A DNA stretch of 64,000 nt, taken from the NCBI GenBank assembly GCA_002412775.1, contig DHVT01000012.1:1-64000 (forward strand). Direction: 5' to 3'. The translations under genes and the position numbers were made by a program. The stretch is from Firmicutes bacterium UBA5201. GTDB taxonomy: Bacteria; Bacillota; Clostridia; Peptostreptococcales; Acidaminobacteraceae. The notes beneath the pieces are model-generated. The model made no database searches. It saw only the letters and a program-made list of their open reading frames with translations, and was not told the DNA's origin. Positions 25,679 through 34,775 of this stretch are shown here, one piece after another (position 1 is the stretch's first letter; each line of letters opens with the position of its first letter).

Positions 25679-27277
25679 TTATTTGCATGTATATACTATT
25701 TTGCCGTCAATCATGGTCATATCCACTTTTATGTCTTTGATCTCCATGGAATCGATCAAAAATATGTCTCGATCCAGAACGATGAGATCAGCTACATAAC
25801 CGGGCAGTAATCTTCCTTTGAAATTTTCCTTGAATTCATTGTATGCACTGCCGATTGTATAGGCGTCTATAGCTTCTTCCACAGTCAATTTTTCTTTTTC
25901 AAGAAAACACTTGTTTGTAGGGTTTTTTATGGGTTTTCTAGTAACTGCCGAGTAGATGTTTGGGAATGGATTACAATTTTCAACAGGCGCATCCGTTCCA
26001 AGGTTCAATGGCGCACCGGAATCCAACAACGTCTTAAATGCATATGAGGTGCTTGCCAAGTCAAATCCGACACGAGACTCAACGATATTCATGTCATAAT
26101 CGATAAAGATAGGCTGCGCCATCACTGGAATTCTTGATTTTGAAATCCGTTCTATTTGTTTTGCGGTAGTGATCTGGCAGTGGACGATTCCATGGCGTAA
26201 TGGATTTGTCTCGCCAGAAAATGTATTTTCGTACGCATTAATGACACTTTCTATCGCGGCATCTCCGATGGCATGTGTAATGACTTGAATGCCATTTGCA
26301 GCGGCGAGGTCGCATAGTTCAAACAACTGTTGATCACTCAAGGCCGCAACACCACTTGTTGAGGGATCATCGGCATAAGGCCTGGTCATTAACGCGGTAC
26401 GCGCTCCCAAAGAACCATCTTTGAACAATTTAAGTGCGCCTTTGGATAAAAATCGTTCATCATATATGCCGGTCAAATGTTCTGTCATCAAATAATTCTT
26501 AAAATCATTGATGTTCTGATAATTGAATTGATGACCGTACCGGAGTTTCAATTTGCCTTCTCGATACATTCTATCGATGGTGTTGAATACCATTCGGGAA
26601 TTGGAACCCATTATATCACAGGACTGCACAGAGGTGATTCCAACACTGATCGCATAATTCATCCCTTTTTCAAGATCGCTTTCCAGTTCTTCTGATGATT
26701 TTTCGGGAATAATGGAATAGAGTGTGTAAACAGCATTTTCAGTAAAGATGCCATTGGGTTTTCCGTCATTTCCGATTAGGATCTCACCTCCATCCACAAG
26801 ATGGGCATCCGCTAATCCGATGATTTCCAGTGCTTTTGAGTTTCCGACCGATACATGGCCGCAAACACGACTGAAAATAATAGGTATCTCCATTGAAATA
26901 CGATCCAGATCATTTTTGTCGATCATTCTATTGTCGTTGGGACTGAAAAAGTCTTGATTCCAACCTCTTCCAACGAGAATATGAGGAGCGTGTTCGAGTA
27001 TGAATGCTTTACCGATTTTAATGACATCCTCTATTGAGGCGGCTGATGTGAGATCACATGATCTGATGAATTCCCCCACGGATGCCAAATGAAGATGGCT
27101 GTCGTTCAATCCCGGCAGGATGGTTTTTCCTTTTAAATCTATTACTTCATCACTATTAGATTTTTCCAATTCATCCAATTTTCCGATTTGTTTGATGATC
27201 CCATTTTCAATACTCAACGCTTCAACAAAATAGTCTTTATGAATGTAGATTTTTGCATTTTTTATAATTGTTCTCAT
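25679..27277 (-). CDS. YtcJ-like amidohydrolase
   Basis: A 532-residue metal-dependent hydrolase of the amidohydrolase family 3 (YtcJ/exoenzyme-regulator type). Seen are the metal pair in LPGLNDSHLHLASVGEF, GRGWNQDFF, RVCGHVSVGNSKAL, HAIGDAAIE and the late NLGTDAPVENCNPF. The substrate is not predictable, but amides or N-acyl compounds are usual. Start at ATG 27277 follows GAGGAAG on the minus strand; a longer frame upstream has no ribosome site. No signal peptide. It is convergent with pirin and divergent from the GGDEF gene. Confidence 0.88.
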   Translation of the reverse strand: MRTIIKNAKIYIHKDYFVEALSIENGIIKQIGKLDELEKSNSDEVIDLKGKTILPGLNDSHLHLASVGEFIRSCDLTSAASIEDVIKIGKAFILEHAPHILVGRGWNQDFFSPNDNRMIDKNDLDRISMEIPIIFSRVCGHVSVGNSKALEIIGLADAHLVDGGEILIGNDGKPNGIFTENAVYTLYSIIPEKSSEELESDLEKGMNYAISVGITSVQSCDIMGSNSRMVFNTIDRMYREGKLKLRYGHQFNYQNINDFKNYLMTEHLTGIYDERFLSKGALKLFKDGSLGARTALMTRPYADDPSTSGVAALSDQQLFELCDLAAANGIQVITHAIGDAAIESVINAYENTFSGETNPLRHGIVHCQITTAKQIERISKSRIPVMAQPIFIDYDMNIVESRVGFDLASTSYAFKTLLDSGAPLNLGTDAPVENCNPFPNIYSAVTRKPIKNPTNKCFLEKEKLTVEEAIDAYTIGSAYNEFKENFKGRLLPGYVADLIVLDRDIFLIDSMEIKDIKVDMTMIDGKIVYTCK

Positions 27278-27398
27278 AATGTCTTCCTCATTTCTTATGG
27301 ACTGTTTATAGGATATCATAGTCGTTCGGTCCATGACCAGACAAATTGCATCTATACGAGTGTTCATTTCGATGTTATTATATTTTAAGGTGATTAGG

Positions 27399-28427
27399 AT
27401 GAAAAAAGAATTTTCGGAAAACAAATTTTTAGTTGACCTCAAAAGCAGGATATTTCAAATGATACTGATTATAAGCATATCCGCTTTTGTAGTTGTCGCA
27501 ATGGTCAACACCATAAACAGCAGGCCTTTAGTGAATATTATAATTCCCGTGGTGGCCGCTGTTGTTGTATATGCGATGTATTTCCTTTTCAGGAGGAACA
27601 CGAAAAGGAATTGGATAAAAAACAGTTACCTGTTTTTGTTGTGCAATATCTATCTGCCACTTGCGTGGATGACATCTCCTGGATCGTATAGCGCAATGAG
27701 CTTCTATGCGGTGCTCATATTGTTCGTTTCGATTTTTTTGGTGAACAAGAGATGGGAGTATGCTTTTCCTGTTTCAATTGTGATCGAAATGATTATCTTG
27801 TTGAAAATCGAACCCCGATTTCCAGATCAGTTCACAATTTATTCTACTCTTGAGATGCGATCAATTGATCTGATTATGAATTTTTTGGTCGTAGCAGGAA
27901 TCTTTTTTGTCATTGTAGTCACTTTGAATCGCTATTTTGATTATGAACACCATCGCATTTACAATGTTTCTGTAACCGATCAACTGACAGGTATATACAA
28001 CAGGCATTATTTGTTTCATATCATTGAAAACTATAAACACATGGTGCCCCAACAGGAATTTGCATTTGTCATGATGGATCTCAACCATTTCAAAAGAGTC
28101 AATGATGTTTACGGACACGCGGATGGCGATGAAGTGTTAAAAGCTTTCGCTTTGGCACTAAAAGCGGCATCCAGGAAGACAGATGTCGTTGCCCGTTATG
28201 GTGGCGACGAATTTGTGGTGGTATTGTCCGGTGCGGATTATGAAGATTTCATTATCGTCAAATCAAGAATCGTGGAATTATTCAAATCAACAGCAGACAA
28301 GTATAAGGCCGTCGGCTTGTCGATCGGATTCGGTTTCTCGCAGAGCCTGGATTTGCCACTTGATGATATCATTAAAATTGCGGATATGGATCTATACAAT
28401 GATAAAAACATTAAGCAGACGCGCTAA
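27399..28427 (+). CDS. Membrane diguanylate cyclase (GGDEF)
   Basis: A 342-residue protein with about six membrane helices (~25-175), then a GGDEF domain (VTDQLTGIYNRHYL... ARYGGDEFVVVL). The active-site motif is intact and RKTD lies five residues before it, a standard inhibitory I-site. It should synthesise c-di-GMP in response to a membrane or lipid signal sensed by the N-terminal helices. ATG 27399 follows AAGGTGATTAGG. It is divergent from the amidohydrolase, and its stop codon lies inside a GC-rich hairpin. Confidence 0.9.
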   Translation: MKKEFSENKFLVDLKSRIFQMILIISISAFVVVAMVNTINSRPLVNIIIPVVAAVVVYAMYFLFRRNTKRNWIKNSYLFLLCNIYLPLAWMTSPGSYSAMSFYAVLILFVSIFLVNKRWEYAFPVSIVIEMIILLKIEPRFPDQFTIYSTLEMRSIDLIMNFLVVAGIFFVIVVTLNRYFDYEHHRIYNVSVTDQLTGIYNRHYLFHIIENYKHMVPQQEFAFVMMDLNHFKRVNDVYGHADGDEVLKAFALALKAASRKTDVVARYGGDEFVVVLSGADYEDFIIVKSRIVELFKSTADKYKAVGLSIGFGFSQSLDLPLDDIIKIADMDLYNDKNIKQTR

Positions 28428-28439
28428 AAGCGCGTCTTT
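28417..28439 (+). terminator. Terminator overlapping the stop codon
   Basis: AGACGCGCT (28417-28425) pairs perfectly with AGCGCGTCT (28429-28437), with a short T tail. Confidence 0.6.
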
Positions 28440-28489
28440 GAAGCATGTGGCGCGGGCAATCATTATCAAATGAATATTTTGGAGGAATT

Positions 28490-29005
28490 ATGGGCAGAGG
28501 ATATATTCATATTTACACAGGAAACGGGAAAGGTAAAACCACTGCGGCGTTCGGTCTTGCTCTGAGAGCGGCATGTGCGGGAAAAAAAGTCTATATTGGT
28601 CAGTTTGTCAAAGACATGAAATACAGTGAAACAAAAGTTGTGGATTTCATGTCCAATATAGTAATCGAACAATTGGGTGAAGGATGTTTCATAAGCAAGG
28701 CGCCTACAGAACGTGACCGGGAAATTGCAAATTTGGCTCTTGATAAATGCGCTGATCTTTTAAAATCGGATGACTATGACCTGGTGATTCTCGATGAAAT
28801 CAATATTGCACTTTATTTTAACCTTATTGAAGTGAAGTCTGTTGTTACAGCGCTGGAAAGCAGGAACGAGTCCATTGAGGTCGTGCTCACAGGAAGGTAT
28901 GCACCTGATCAGCTTATTGAAATGGCGGATTTGGTGACAGAAATGAAAGAAATTAAACACTATTATACCCAAGGCGTTCTATCCAGAGAAGGCTTTGATT
29001 GTTAG
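28490..29005 (+). CDS. CobA/BtuR-type corrinoid adenosyltransferase
   Basis: A 171-residue ATP:corrinoid adenosyltransferase of the CobO/CobA/BtuR family. It starts GRGYIHIYTGNGKGKTTAAFG, the diagnostic P-loop variant, and continues with VYIGQFVKDMKYSE, VILDEINIALYF and EVVLTGRYAP. It would add the 5'-deoxyadenosyl group to cobalamin precursors. GGAGGAATT precedes ATG 28490. No other cobalamin genes are nearby, which suggests salvage. It is followed 10 bases later by the MgtC-like gene. Confidence 0.92.
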   Translation: MGRGYIHIYTGNGKGKTTAAFGLALRAACAGKKVYIGQFVKDMKYSETKVVDFMSNIVIEQLGEGCFISKAPTERDREIANLALDKCADLLKSDDYDLVILDEINIALYFNLIEVKSVVTALESRNESIEVVLTGRYAPDQLIEMADLVTEMKEIKHYYTQGVLSREGFDC

Positions 29006-29015
29006 GGAGGAAAAT

Positions 29016-29453
29016 ATGTTCATTGAGTTGGATTCAATCATCAAAATTTTATTGGCAGTTATTGTAGGTGGGATTATAGGACTTGAACGCGAATCCATCA
29101 ATAGGCCAGCGGGATTCAGAACCCATATATTGGTTTGTGTCGCATCTGCTCTGATTATGGATGTGAACATCAAACTGATTGTCGGTTATGTCAATGCGGA
29201 TCCTGTGAGAATGGGCGCACAGGTGATCAGTGGTATGGGTTTTCTGGGTGCGGGAACGATCATCAAGGAAGGTGTCACTGTCAAAGGATTGACTACCGCG
29301 GCTGGACTCTGGTCAGTAGCATGCTTGGGTCTTGTAATCGGTGCCGGATACTATATGCTTGCACTTTTCGCAGTTGCCGTCATGTGGGTCACACTTAAGA
29401 TTTTCAGCCGTTTTGATACCAAAATAAACAAATCCAAAAGAAGAAGAATCTGA
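29016..29453 (+). CDS. MgtC/SapB-family membrane protein
   Basis: A 145-residue protein with four membrane helices and the MgtC/SapB signature: GGIIGLERESINRPAGFRTHILVCVASAL and GMGFLGAGTIIKEG... VKGLTTAAGLW. The family is tied to growth at low Mg2+ and to modulation of ATP synthase in some pathogens; in Clostridia its role is unclear. It lacks the C-terminal ACT-like domain of long MgtC forms. GGGAGGAAAAT precedes ATG 29016. It lies between the adenosyltransferase and an ABC exporter operon. Confidence 0.92.
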   Translation: MFIELDSIIKILLAVIVGGIIGLERESINRPAGFRTHILVCVASALIMDVNIKLIVGYVNADPVRMGAQVISGMGFLGAGTIIKEGVTVKGLTTAAGLWSVACLGLVIGAGYYMLALFAVAVMWVTLKIFSRFDTKINKSKRRRI

Positions 29454-29472
29454 TTCAAAGGAGACTTTAACA

Positions 29473-30327
29473 ATGATCAATGTGCGCAATCTTCAATTTA
29501 CATATCCGAAATCCAGCAATGAAGCTATCAAAGGTTTGAATTTCAGCATTGCCAAAGGAGAGGTTTTCGGGTTTTTAGGACCAAGCGGCGCAGGGAAAAC
29601 CACGACACAAAGACTGATCATCGGCTTGCTCCGAGGATATAGCGGCAATATTGAAATCATGAATAAGGAACGTCGCGAATGGGATTACAATTTTTATGAG
29701 AAGATTGGCGTGGCATTTGATTTTCCGAATTTATACAAGAAATTGACTGCTGAAGAAAACCTTAAACTGATAGGCTCCTATTATAAGACCGCCCCTAAAG
29801 ACATTGAAGGGCTGTTGATTCGTGTTGGTCTTGAGGGAGAACGAAGAAAGAAAGTTGAAGATTATTCCAAAGGGATGAAAATGCGTTTAAATTTCATCAG
29901 AGCAATCATGCATGATCCGGAAATTCTTTTTTTTGATGAACCGACATCTGGGCTTGATCCTGTGAATGCCAGAATAATAAAGGACATTATCTTGGAACTC
30001 AAAAACAGAGGTAAAACCATATTTCTGACGACTCACCATATGGATGTCGCAGAGCAGCTGTGTGATCGTGTAGCTTTTATCAACGAAGGTATGATTTCAG
30101 CAATTGATCAACCCAAAAACCTAATGGTTCAATACGGGAAGCCAATGTTAAAGGTGGAATATGAAAAAGATGGTGTAGTTCATACAGAAAAATTGTCTCT
30201 TGATCATTTGAAGGATAATTTGATTTTCGAGGATATTTTGAAGAATCATCAAATTTTAACCATGCATTCTCAAGAAGCCACACTTGAGGAAGTCTTTATT
30301 CTGCTCAATGGGAGAGCACTCATATGA
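29473..30327 (+). CDS. ABC exporter ATP-binding protein (operon 1)
   Basis: A 284-residue ATPase of the ABC-2 type exporter group: Walker A GPSGAGKTTTQR, signature YSKGMKMRLNF, Walker B EILFFDEPTSGLDP and switch His in LTTHHMD. Unlike common members the signature is SKGM rather than SGG, as in fluoroquinolone-type exporters. Its start overlaps nothing, but its stop overlaps the next permease by 4 bases (ATGA). Three genes, 29473-31765, form one exporter of unknown substrate. Confidence 0.9.
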   Translation: MINVRNLQFTYPKSSNEAIKGLNFSIAKGEVFGFLGPSGAGKTTTQRLIIGLLRGYSGNIEIMNKERREWDYNFYEKIGVAFDFPNLYKKLTAEENLKLIGSYYKTAPKDIEGLLIRVGLEGERRKKVEDYSKGMKMRLNFIRAIMHDPEILFFDEPTSGLDPVNARIIKDIILELKNRGKTIFLTTHHMDVAEQLCDRVAFINEGMISAIDQPKNLMVQYGKPMLKVEYEKDGVVHTEKLSLDHLKDNLIFEDILKNHQILTMHSQEATLEEVFILLNGRALI

Positions 30328-31040
30328 ACGATCGACAATCTTTATCACGAATCAGAAATGCATTGCTATCCGATATTGTATTTCAGTATAAGCAGGGATT
30401 TTACTTCATATATCTGCTGATTTCCTTCGTTTATCTTTTGATTTTGAGTCAATTGCCATTGGAATATGCCAATATTGCTTTGCCGGTTATTGTCTTTTCG
30501 GATCCTTCGGTTTTGGGACTCTTTTTCATTGGTGGAATTTTATTACTTGAAAAAGAGCAAGGAATCATACAGACACTTTCGGTGACTCCGCTCAAAACAC
30601 ATGAATACCTGATTTCCAAATTGATTTCATTATGTGTTATTTCCATGATGGCAGTCTTGTTGATCACGTTTTTATCATCCGCAAGTGAAGTGAATTATTT
30701 ACTTTTACTTGTTGGCGTCATATTGACATCTGTTTTTTTCACACTGATTGGGATTATGATTGCAACAAAATCAAGGCATTTGAATGCCTTTTTTGTAAAA
30801 ATGATACCATGGATGATAGTGCTTGTTTCCCCCTGTGCTTTGATTGTATTGTTTCCTGATGAATTGATTTTAAGTGTCTTTCCTTCCATAGCGAGTCTTA
30901 GAATGGTATATGGCGCATATAATGGCATATCAAACTTGGAGGTTTTTGTTTCTGGAGGCGTTTTGATTGTCTCCAATTTACTGCTTTTTGGAAAAGCAAA
31001 GGCCATGTTCGAAAAACATATGATCTATGGAGGCAGATGA
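30324..31040 (+). CDS. ABC exporter permease (operon 1, first)
   Basis: A 238-residue membrane protein with six predicted helices, no large soluble domain and the general look of fluoroquinolone-export type permeases (LLEKEQGIIQTLSVTPLKTHEYLISKL is the conserved cytoplasmic loop of ABC-2 permeases). It overlaps the ATPase by 4 bases and the second permease by a few bases, so translation of the three is coupled. Confidence 0.82.
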   Translation: MNDRQSLSRIRNALLSDIVFQYKQGFYFIYLLISFVYLLILSQLPLEYANIALPVIVFSDPSVLGLFFIGGILLLEKEQGIIQTLSVTPLKTHEYLISKLISLCVISMMAVLLITFLSSASEVNYLLLLVGVILTSVFFTLIGIMIATKSRHLNAFFVKMIPWMIVLVSPCALIVLFPDELILSVFPSIASLRMVYGAYNGISNLEVFVSGGVLIVSNLLLFGKAKAMFEKHMIYGGR

Positions 31041-31765
31041 TGAATTTTTTACGTATATTGATCAGTGACCTTAAAATGATTATGAGAGATCCGATTATGG
31101 CGATGCTGTTTTTCATCCCTGTGGTGATTGGAATCCTATTTAAGCTTTTGATTCATTTTTTACTGCCAATCGCTCTCGAATATATTGAATTCGCGCTACC
31201 CCTTGAACCTTATCTACTGTCGATGACATTGATGATGACACCTTATATGCTTGGGGTGGTCATGGGTTTTATGATGTTGGACGATAAAGATGGCAATATT
31301 TTGGATTTGGTTATGGTGACGCCTTTCGGAAGGAGAGGGTATCTTTTAAATAGAATTTTGTTTATTTCAATATTCACTTTCATATATACCTTGATCAATT
31401 ATTCAATTCTCAATCTAATGGCGTTGAATTTTATAAGTTTACTTTATATTTCCTTGTTATTATCCATTTTTGCTGCGTCAATAGGTTTATTGTTCTATAG
31501 AATTGCGAGTGACAAGATTATTGGTTTGACTTATGCGAAGATTTTAAATTTCGTAATTATATTTGTGTTTGCGGATTTTATCAAAGCGGAGTGGTTCATA
31601 TATGTCGCTGCGGTATTTCCGACGTATTGGATCACCAGGCTGATCACAAATCAAGGAGTGGCCACCAATTATATCCTTGCGGGTGTTGTGGTTTTGATTT
31701 GGTTTTTGATAATGTCCGTCAATGGTATGGGTTTTGATAAAAGGAGTAATTATGGAAATCATTAA
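31037..31765 (+). CDS. ABC exporter permease (operon 1, second)
   Basis: A 242-residue protein with six predicted helices and an ABC-2 style loop (DDKDGNILDLVMVTPFGRRGYLLNRILF). Two ATG codons in tandem (31037 and 31040) follow GGAGG; the second has better spacing. It pairs with the first permease to form the channel. Its end overlaps the oxidoreductase gene by 14 bases, so that gene may belong to the same transcript. Confidence 0.82.
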   Translation: MMNFLRILISDLKMIMRDPIMAMLFFIPVVIGILFKLLIHFLLPIALEYIEFALPLEPYLLSMTLMMTPYMLGVVMGFMMLDDKDGNILDLVMVTPFGRRGYLLNRILFISIFTFIYTLINYSILNLMALNFISLLYISLLLSIFAASIGLLFYRIASDKIIGLTYAKILNFVIIFVFADFIKAEWFIYVAAVFPTYWITRLITNQGVATNYILAGVVVLIWFLIMSVNGMGFDKRSNYGNH

Positions 31766-32801
31766 TGTGGCAATTGTAGGGTACGGCCTATCGGGTCGTG
31801 TGTTCCACGGCACGATTATCAGGTCTGTTGAAGGGTTTAAGATTACAAAAGTGGTGACAACCGATCTCATTAAAGAAAAGCAAGCAAGAGAAGATATCAA
31901 AAATGTTGTGGTAGTCCATTCGATAGAGGATGTCATACATGATCCCAATATTCATCTGGTTGTCATTTGCACTCCAAACATCAGCCATGTGAAAACCGCT
32001 GAAGCGGCTATCAGAAACAAAAAACATGTCATTGTTGAAAAACCCTTCACTGTGACTTCTGCTGAAGCCGAACATTTGATGAAGCTTGCTCAAGATTATG
32101 GAGTGATCCTTTCGGTATATCATAACCGTAGATTTGACGGTGATTACAAGACTGTTCTGAAAATCATTGATTCTGGAACACTCGGAAGATTGGTCGAGCT
32201 CGAATCCCATTTTGATCGTTTCAAGAATGAACTGAAAGAAGAAGCATGGAGAGAAAAGGATCTTCCAGGGTCTGGTGTTTTGTATGACCTGGGTTCTCAT
32301 CTGATTGACCAAGTGGTTCATAAGTTTGGAATGCCGATCGAGGTTTATTCGGATATGGCAACTCAGAGATCCGGTAAAGTAGATGATCAGTTCGAAGTGA
32401 TTCTATATTATAAAGATCTGAAGGTGACGTTGAAATCGGGAAGTCTTGTCAAAGAGCCTTTACCACGATTTATTCTTCATGGGACGAACGGCTCTTTTGT
32501 GAAATTTGGACTGGATGTTCAAGAAGATGCGTTAAAGGCGGGGCATTTACCTACCGATGAATTTCAGGATCGTATTTGGGGCAGTGAACCTGAGTTTTTA
32601 TGGGGTAAGCTGAACACAATCAATGAATATAAGAAAATAGAAACATTGAGAGGCGATTACCGGACTTATTATAGGAACATATATGGGGCCATCCAATTTG
32701 GTGAACCACTGTTGGTCGAGCCGAAAGATGGGCTTAACGTCATAAAAGTGATTGAAGCGGCCAAAGAGAGCAATCGGTTAAAAAAACGAATCGAGATATA
32801 G
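31752..32801 (+). CDS. Gfo/Idh/MocA-family oxidoreductase
   Basis: A 349-residue NAD(P)-dependent oxidoreductase. The N-terminal Rossmann fold has VAIVGYGLSGRVFHG; HVIVEKPFTVTSAEAE is the family EKP motif; SGVLYDLGSHLIDQ lies in the C-terminal substrate domain with the catalytic His. The layout matches YvaA/scyllo-inositol dehydrogenase-like members; the substrate is probably a sugar or inositol. AAAGGAGTAATT precedes ATG 31752. It overlaps the permease by 14 bases, though its function seems unrelated. A terminator follows. Confidence 0.9.
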   Translation: MEIINVAIVGYGLSGRVFHGTIIRSVEGFKITKVVTTDLIKEKQAREDIKNVVVVHSIEDVIHDPNIHLVVICTPNISHVKTAEAAIRNKKHVIVEKPFTVTSAEAEHLMKLAQDYGVILSVYHNRRFDGDYKTVLKIIDSGTLGRLVELESHFDRFKNELKEEAWREKDLPGSGVLYDLGSHLIDQVVHKFGMPIEVYSDMATQRSGKVDDQFEVILYYKDLKVTLKSGSLVKEPLPRFILHGTNGSFVKFGLDVQEDALKAGHLPTDEFQDRIWGSEPEFLWGKLNTINEYKKIETLRGDYRTYYRNIYGAIQFGEPLLVEPKDGLNVIKVIEAAKESNRLKKRIEI

Positions 32802-32803
32802 AT

Positions 32804-32840
32804 GAAAAGAGAGCATTCAATTATGAATCTCTCTTTTTTT
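32804..32840 (+). terminator. Terminator of exporter 1 / oxidoreductase operon
   Basis: AAAAGAGAG...TTCA pairs with TGAATCTCTCTTTT around an ATTA loop (one bulge), followed by a T-run. Confidence 0.75.
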
Positions 32841-32905
32841 ATGTATATTCCTTGACGGAAATGGGTAATACTAATATGAAAACCTTAATTGAATGGAGAA
32901 TATAT

Positions 32906-33646
32906 ATGAAGCATGAAAAAGGTTCAATGAATAAAACAACATACTTTACAGTTACATTTTTAATAGGTTTGATTCTTTTGAGTCTGATATATTTGAAGTG
33001 GAATACCTATTTGCCCTCCGAAGAAGCCTTAGAGGCACTTGGAGCGAGCAATGTATTTTATGAACGGAATATGATCTTGATTGAGCCAATTGGTGAACAG
33101 ATTGGAAATTTGGTGTTCTATCAAGGGGGGTTTGTAAAGACAGCAAGTTATTCCGTCCTTGCCCAAATCTTTGCGGAAAATGGTTACCGCGTATTTTTGC
33201 CTGAAATGCCTATCAATTTGGCTATCCTCAATTCAGATGCCTATTCAGAAATCAGGGAAAAGTATCCTGATGACGGAGAATGGGTATTGATGGGACATTC
33301 TTTGGGTGGAACAAGTGCCATTATACATCTTTCCAAAGCGAAACCCGATCTGGATGCACTCGTGCTTTTAGGGTCTTATGGAACAGAGAGTGCTGACATT
33401 TCAACTTTAGATATCAATGTGCTCTCAATAGTCGCAGATCGTGACAATATTCTCAGTTGGGATCAGTTTGAACTCAATAAGAAGTTTCTCCCACCCGATA
33501 CGACTTTCGAAACCGTCATCGGAGGCAACCATTCCGGATTTGGCTATTATGGATTTCAACGAGGTGATGGTGAAGCTACAATCACCAGAAAGGAACAACA
33601 TAATCAAATTTTCACCATTTTCACCAACTGGTGGTTTAGCAAATGA
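32906..33646 (+). CDS. Membrane-anchored alpha/beta hydrolase
   Basis: A 246-residue hydrolase with an N-terminal membrane helix (about 10-28) and an alpha/beta fold. Catalytic residues are Ser in MGHSLGGTSA, Asp in VADRDN and His in GGNHSGFGYYG; the last motif marks the PF12695-type hydrolases. It may act on lipids or esters at the membrane surface. ATG 32906 is chosen on TGGAGAATATAT; an internal ATG 7 residues later is possible. It precedes dgkA by 22 bases. Confidence 0.82.
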   Translation: MKHEKGSMNKTTYFTVTFLIGLILLSLIYLKWNTYLPSEEALEALGASNVFYERNMILIEPIGEQIGNLVFYQGGFVKTASYSVLAQIFAENGYRVFLPEMPINLAILNSDAYSEIREKYPDDGEWVLMGHSLGGTSAIIHLSKAKPDLDALVLLGSYGTESADISTLDINVLSIVADRDNILSWDQFELNKKFLPPDTTFETVIGGNHSGFGYYGFQRGDGEATITRKEQHNQIFTIFTNWWFSK

Positions 33647-33668
33647 TTGACCATGAAAGGAATCTATT

Positions 33669-34007
33669 ATGCTGATCAAGTCATTTAAGTATGCCATAAA
33701 AGGTATCATACTTGCCATTAGGGAGGAACGCAATTTCAGAATCATGTTGATGGCATTTTTTGTGGTTGTATGTTTGGGTCTATATTTCAAACTTGAAAAA
33801 GTGGATTGGATGATGATTTTCATAACAAGTGGAATTGTACTTGTTGCTGAGTTGTTCAATACGACTATTGAGAACATGATGGATATGATATCGCCCGAGT
33901 ATGATATAATGATTGAGCGCATTAAAGATTTATCTGCAGGCGCTGTTTTAGTTACTGCTATTTTCAGTGTAATTGTAGGATTTATTGTATTTGTTCCATA
34001 TTTATAA
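33669..34007 (+). CDS. dgkA: Diacylglycerol/undecaprenol kinase, DgkA family
   Basis: A 112-residue membrane protein of the DgkA family with three helices. Conserved are the early Glu cluster (IREERNFRIM), AELFNTTIENMMD with the catalytic Glu, and KDLSAGAVLVTA. In Gram-positive bacteria this enzyme phosphorylates undecaprenol for cell-wall lipid recycling. GAAAGGAATC precedes the ATG. It follows the membrane hydrolase, so both may process lipids. Confidence 0.93.
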   Translation: MLIKSFKYAIKGIILAIREERNFRIMLMAFFVVVCLGLYFKLEKVDWMMIFITSGIVLVAELFNTTIENMMDMISPEYDIMIERIKDLSAGAVLVTAIFSVIVGFIVFVPYL

Positions 34008-34078
34008 TAATGATCTGTTATATTGATCACAAATTGGGTATCACTTACTAGGTACCTAAGATTGAAAGGAGAATAAAC

Positions 34079-34681
34079 ATGAAAGTATTAGCAAGAGATC
34101 AAAAACTTAAAGAAGTAAGAAACCAGAATATGATAGCGGGTGTTTTATATGGAAAAGGCATTGATCCAGTAAAAGTAATGGTCGAACGAAAAGAATTCCT
34201 TCACAATTTCCATGAACATGGACAGGTATCGGTATTCCCTTGTGAGTTCAATGGCGAAACACATAAGGTTTATATCAAGGATTTACAAAGAGATGTAATG
34301 TTGCCTGAGAAGATAATGAATTTCGATTTGCTTAAAGTGTCTGCTAAAGACAAAATCCATGCAAAATTACCGATTCATCTCCTCAACAAAGAATTGCTTG
34401 AAAGCAAAGGCTTGATTGTGCAGCAGAATGTTCAAGAAATCGATGCACATTATTCTGTTGAAAAAACACCAGAACCAATCGAATTTGATGTTGCGAATTT
34501 GGAGGTTGGTGCAATTATAAAATTGGAAGAAATCAGCATTCCTGATTATATTGAGGTACACACGGATCTGAACTTGGTCGTGCTGTCTATTGTACATCAA
34601 AAAGTTGTAGAGGAAGTTGAAGAGTCAGAAGAAGTCAAAGAGCCGGTCTTGATTGGTTCAGAAGAAGAAGAAGAAGCTTAA
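34079..34681 (+). CDS. rplY: 50S ribosomal protein L25 / general stress protein CTC
   Basis: A 200-residue two-domain L25 (CTC type). The N-terminal domain binds 5S rRNA (MKVLARDQKLKEVRNQNMIAGVLYG..., VYIKDLQRDVM), and the C-terminal beta domain (HLLNKELLESKGLIVQQNVQEI) ends with a Glu-rich tail, as in the CTC proteins of Bacillota. It stabilises the ribosome central protuberance and is stress-induced in relatives. AAAGGAGAATAAAC precedes the ATG. It is monocistronic with a terminator directly after. Confidence 0.93.
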   Translation: MKVLARDQKLKEVRNQNMIAGVLYGKGIDPVKVMVERKEFLHNFHEHGQVSVFPCEFNGETHKVYIKDLQRDVMLPEKIMNFDLLKVSAKDKIHAKLPIHLLNKELLESKGLIVQQNVQEIDAHYSVEKTPEPIEFDVANLEVGAIIKLEEISIPDYIEVHTDLNLVVLSIVHQKVVEEVEESEEVKEPVLIGSEEEEEA

Positions 34682-34696
34682 TAATTCAAAACGAAA

Positions 34697-34725
34697 GTGC
34701 CAAGGAACCCTTGGTGCTTTTTTTT
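34697..34725 (+). terminator. Terminator of the L25 gene
   Basis: GTGCCAAGG (34697-34705) pairs with CCTTGGTGC (34709-34717) with two wobbles, then eight T residues. Confidence 0.9.
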
Positions 34726-34753
34726 GTTTCATACTATATTATCATGGTATAAT
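34724..34753 (+). promoter_or_regulatory. Predicted promoter for ABC exporter operon 2
   Basis: TTGTTT (34724-34729) and TATAAT (34748-34753) are 18 bases apart, 22 bases before the start codon of the ATPase gene. The -35 lies in the T tail of the L25 terminator. Confidence 0.5.
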
Positions 34754-34775
34754 ATTTATATTAGGGGGGATGGAC

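Noticed and set aside
31788..32321. 177-residue minus-strand frame opposite the oxidoreductase
   Set aside because: Shadow of the Gfo/Idh/MocA gene; composition is His/Met/Asn-rich without a ribosome site.
33425..34030. 201-residue minus-strand frame opposite the hydrolase and dgkA
   Set aside because: It crosses two genes with firm family motifs on the other strand.
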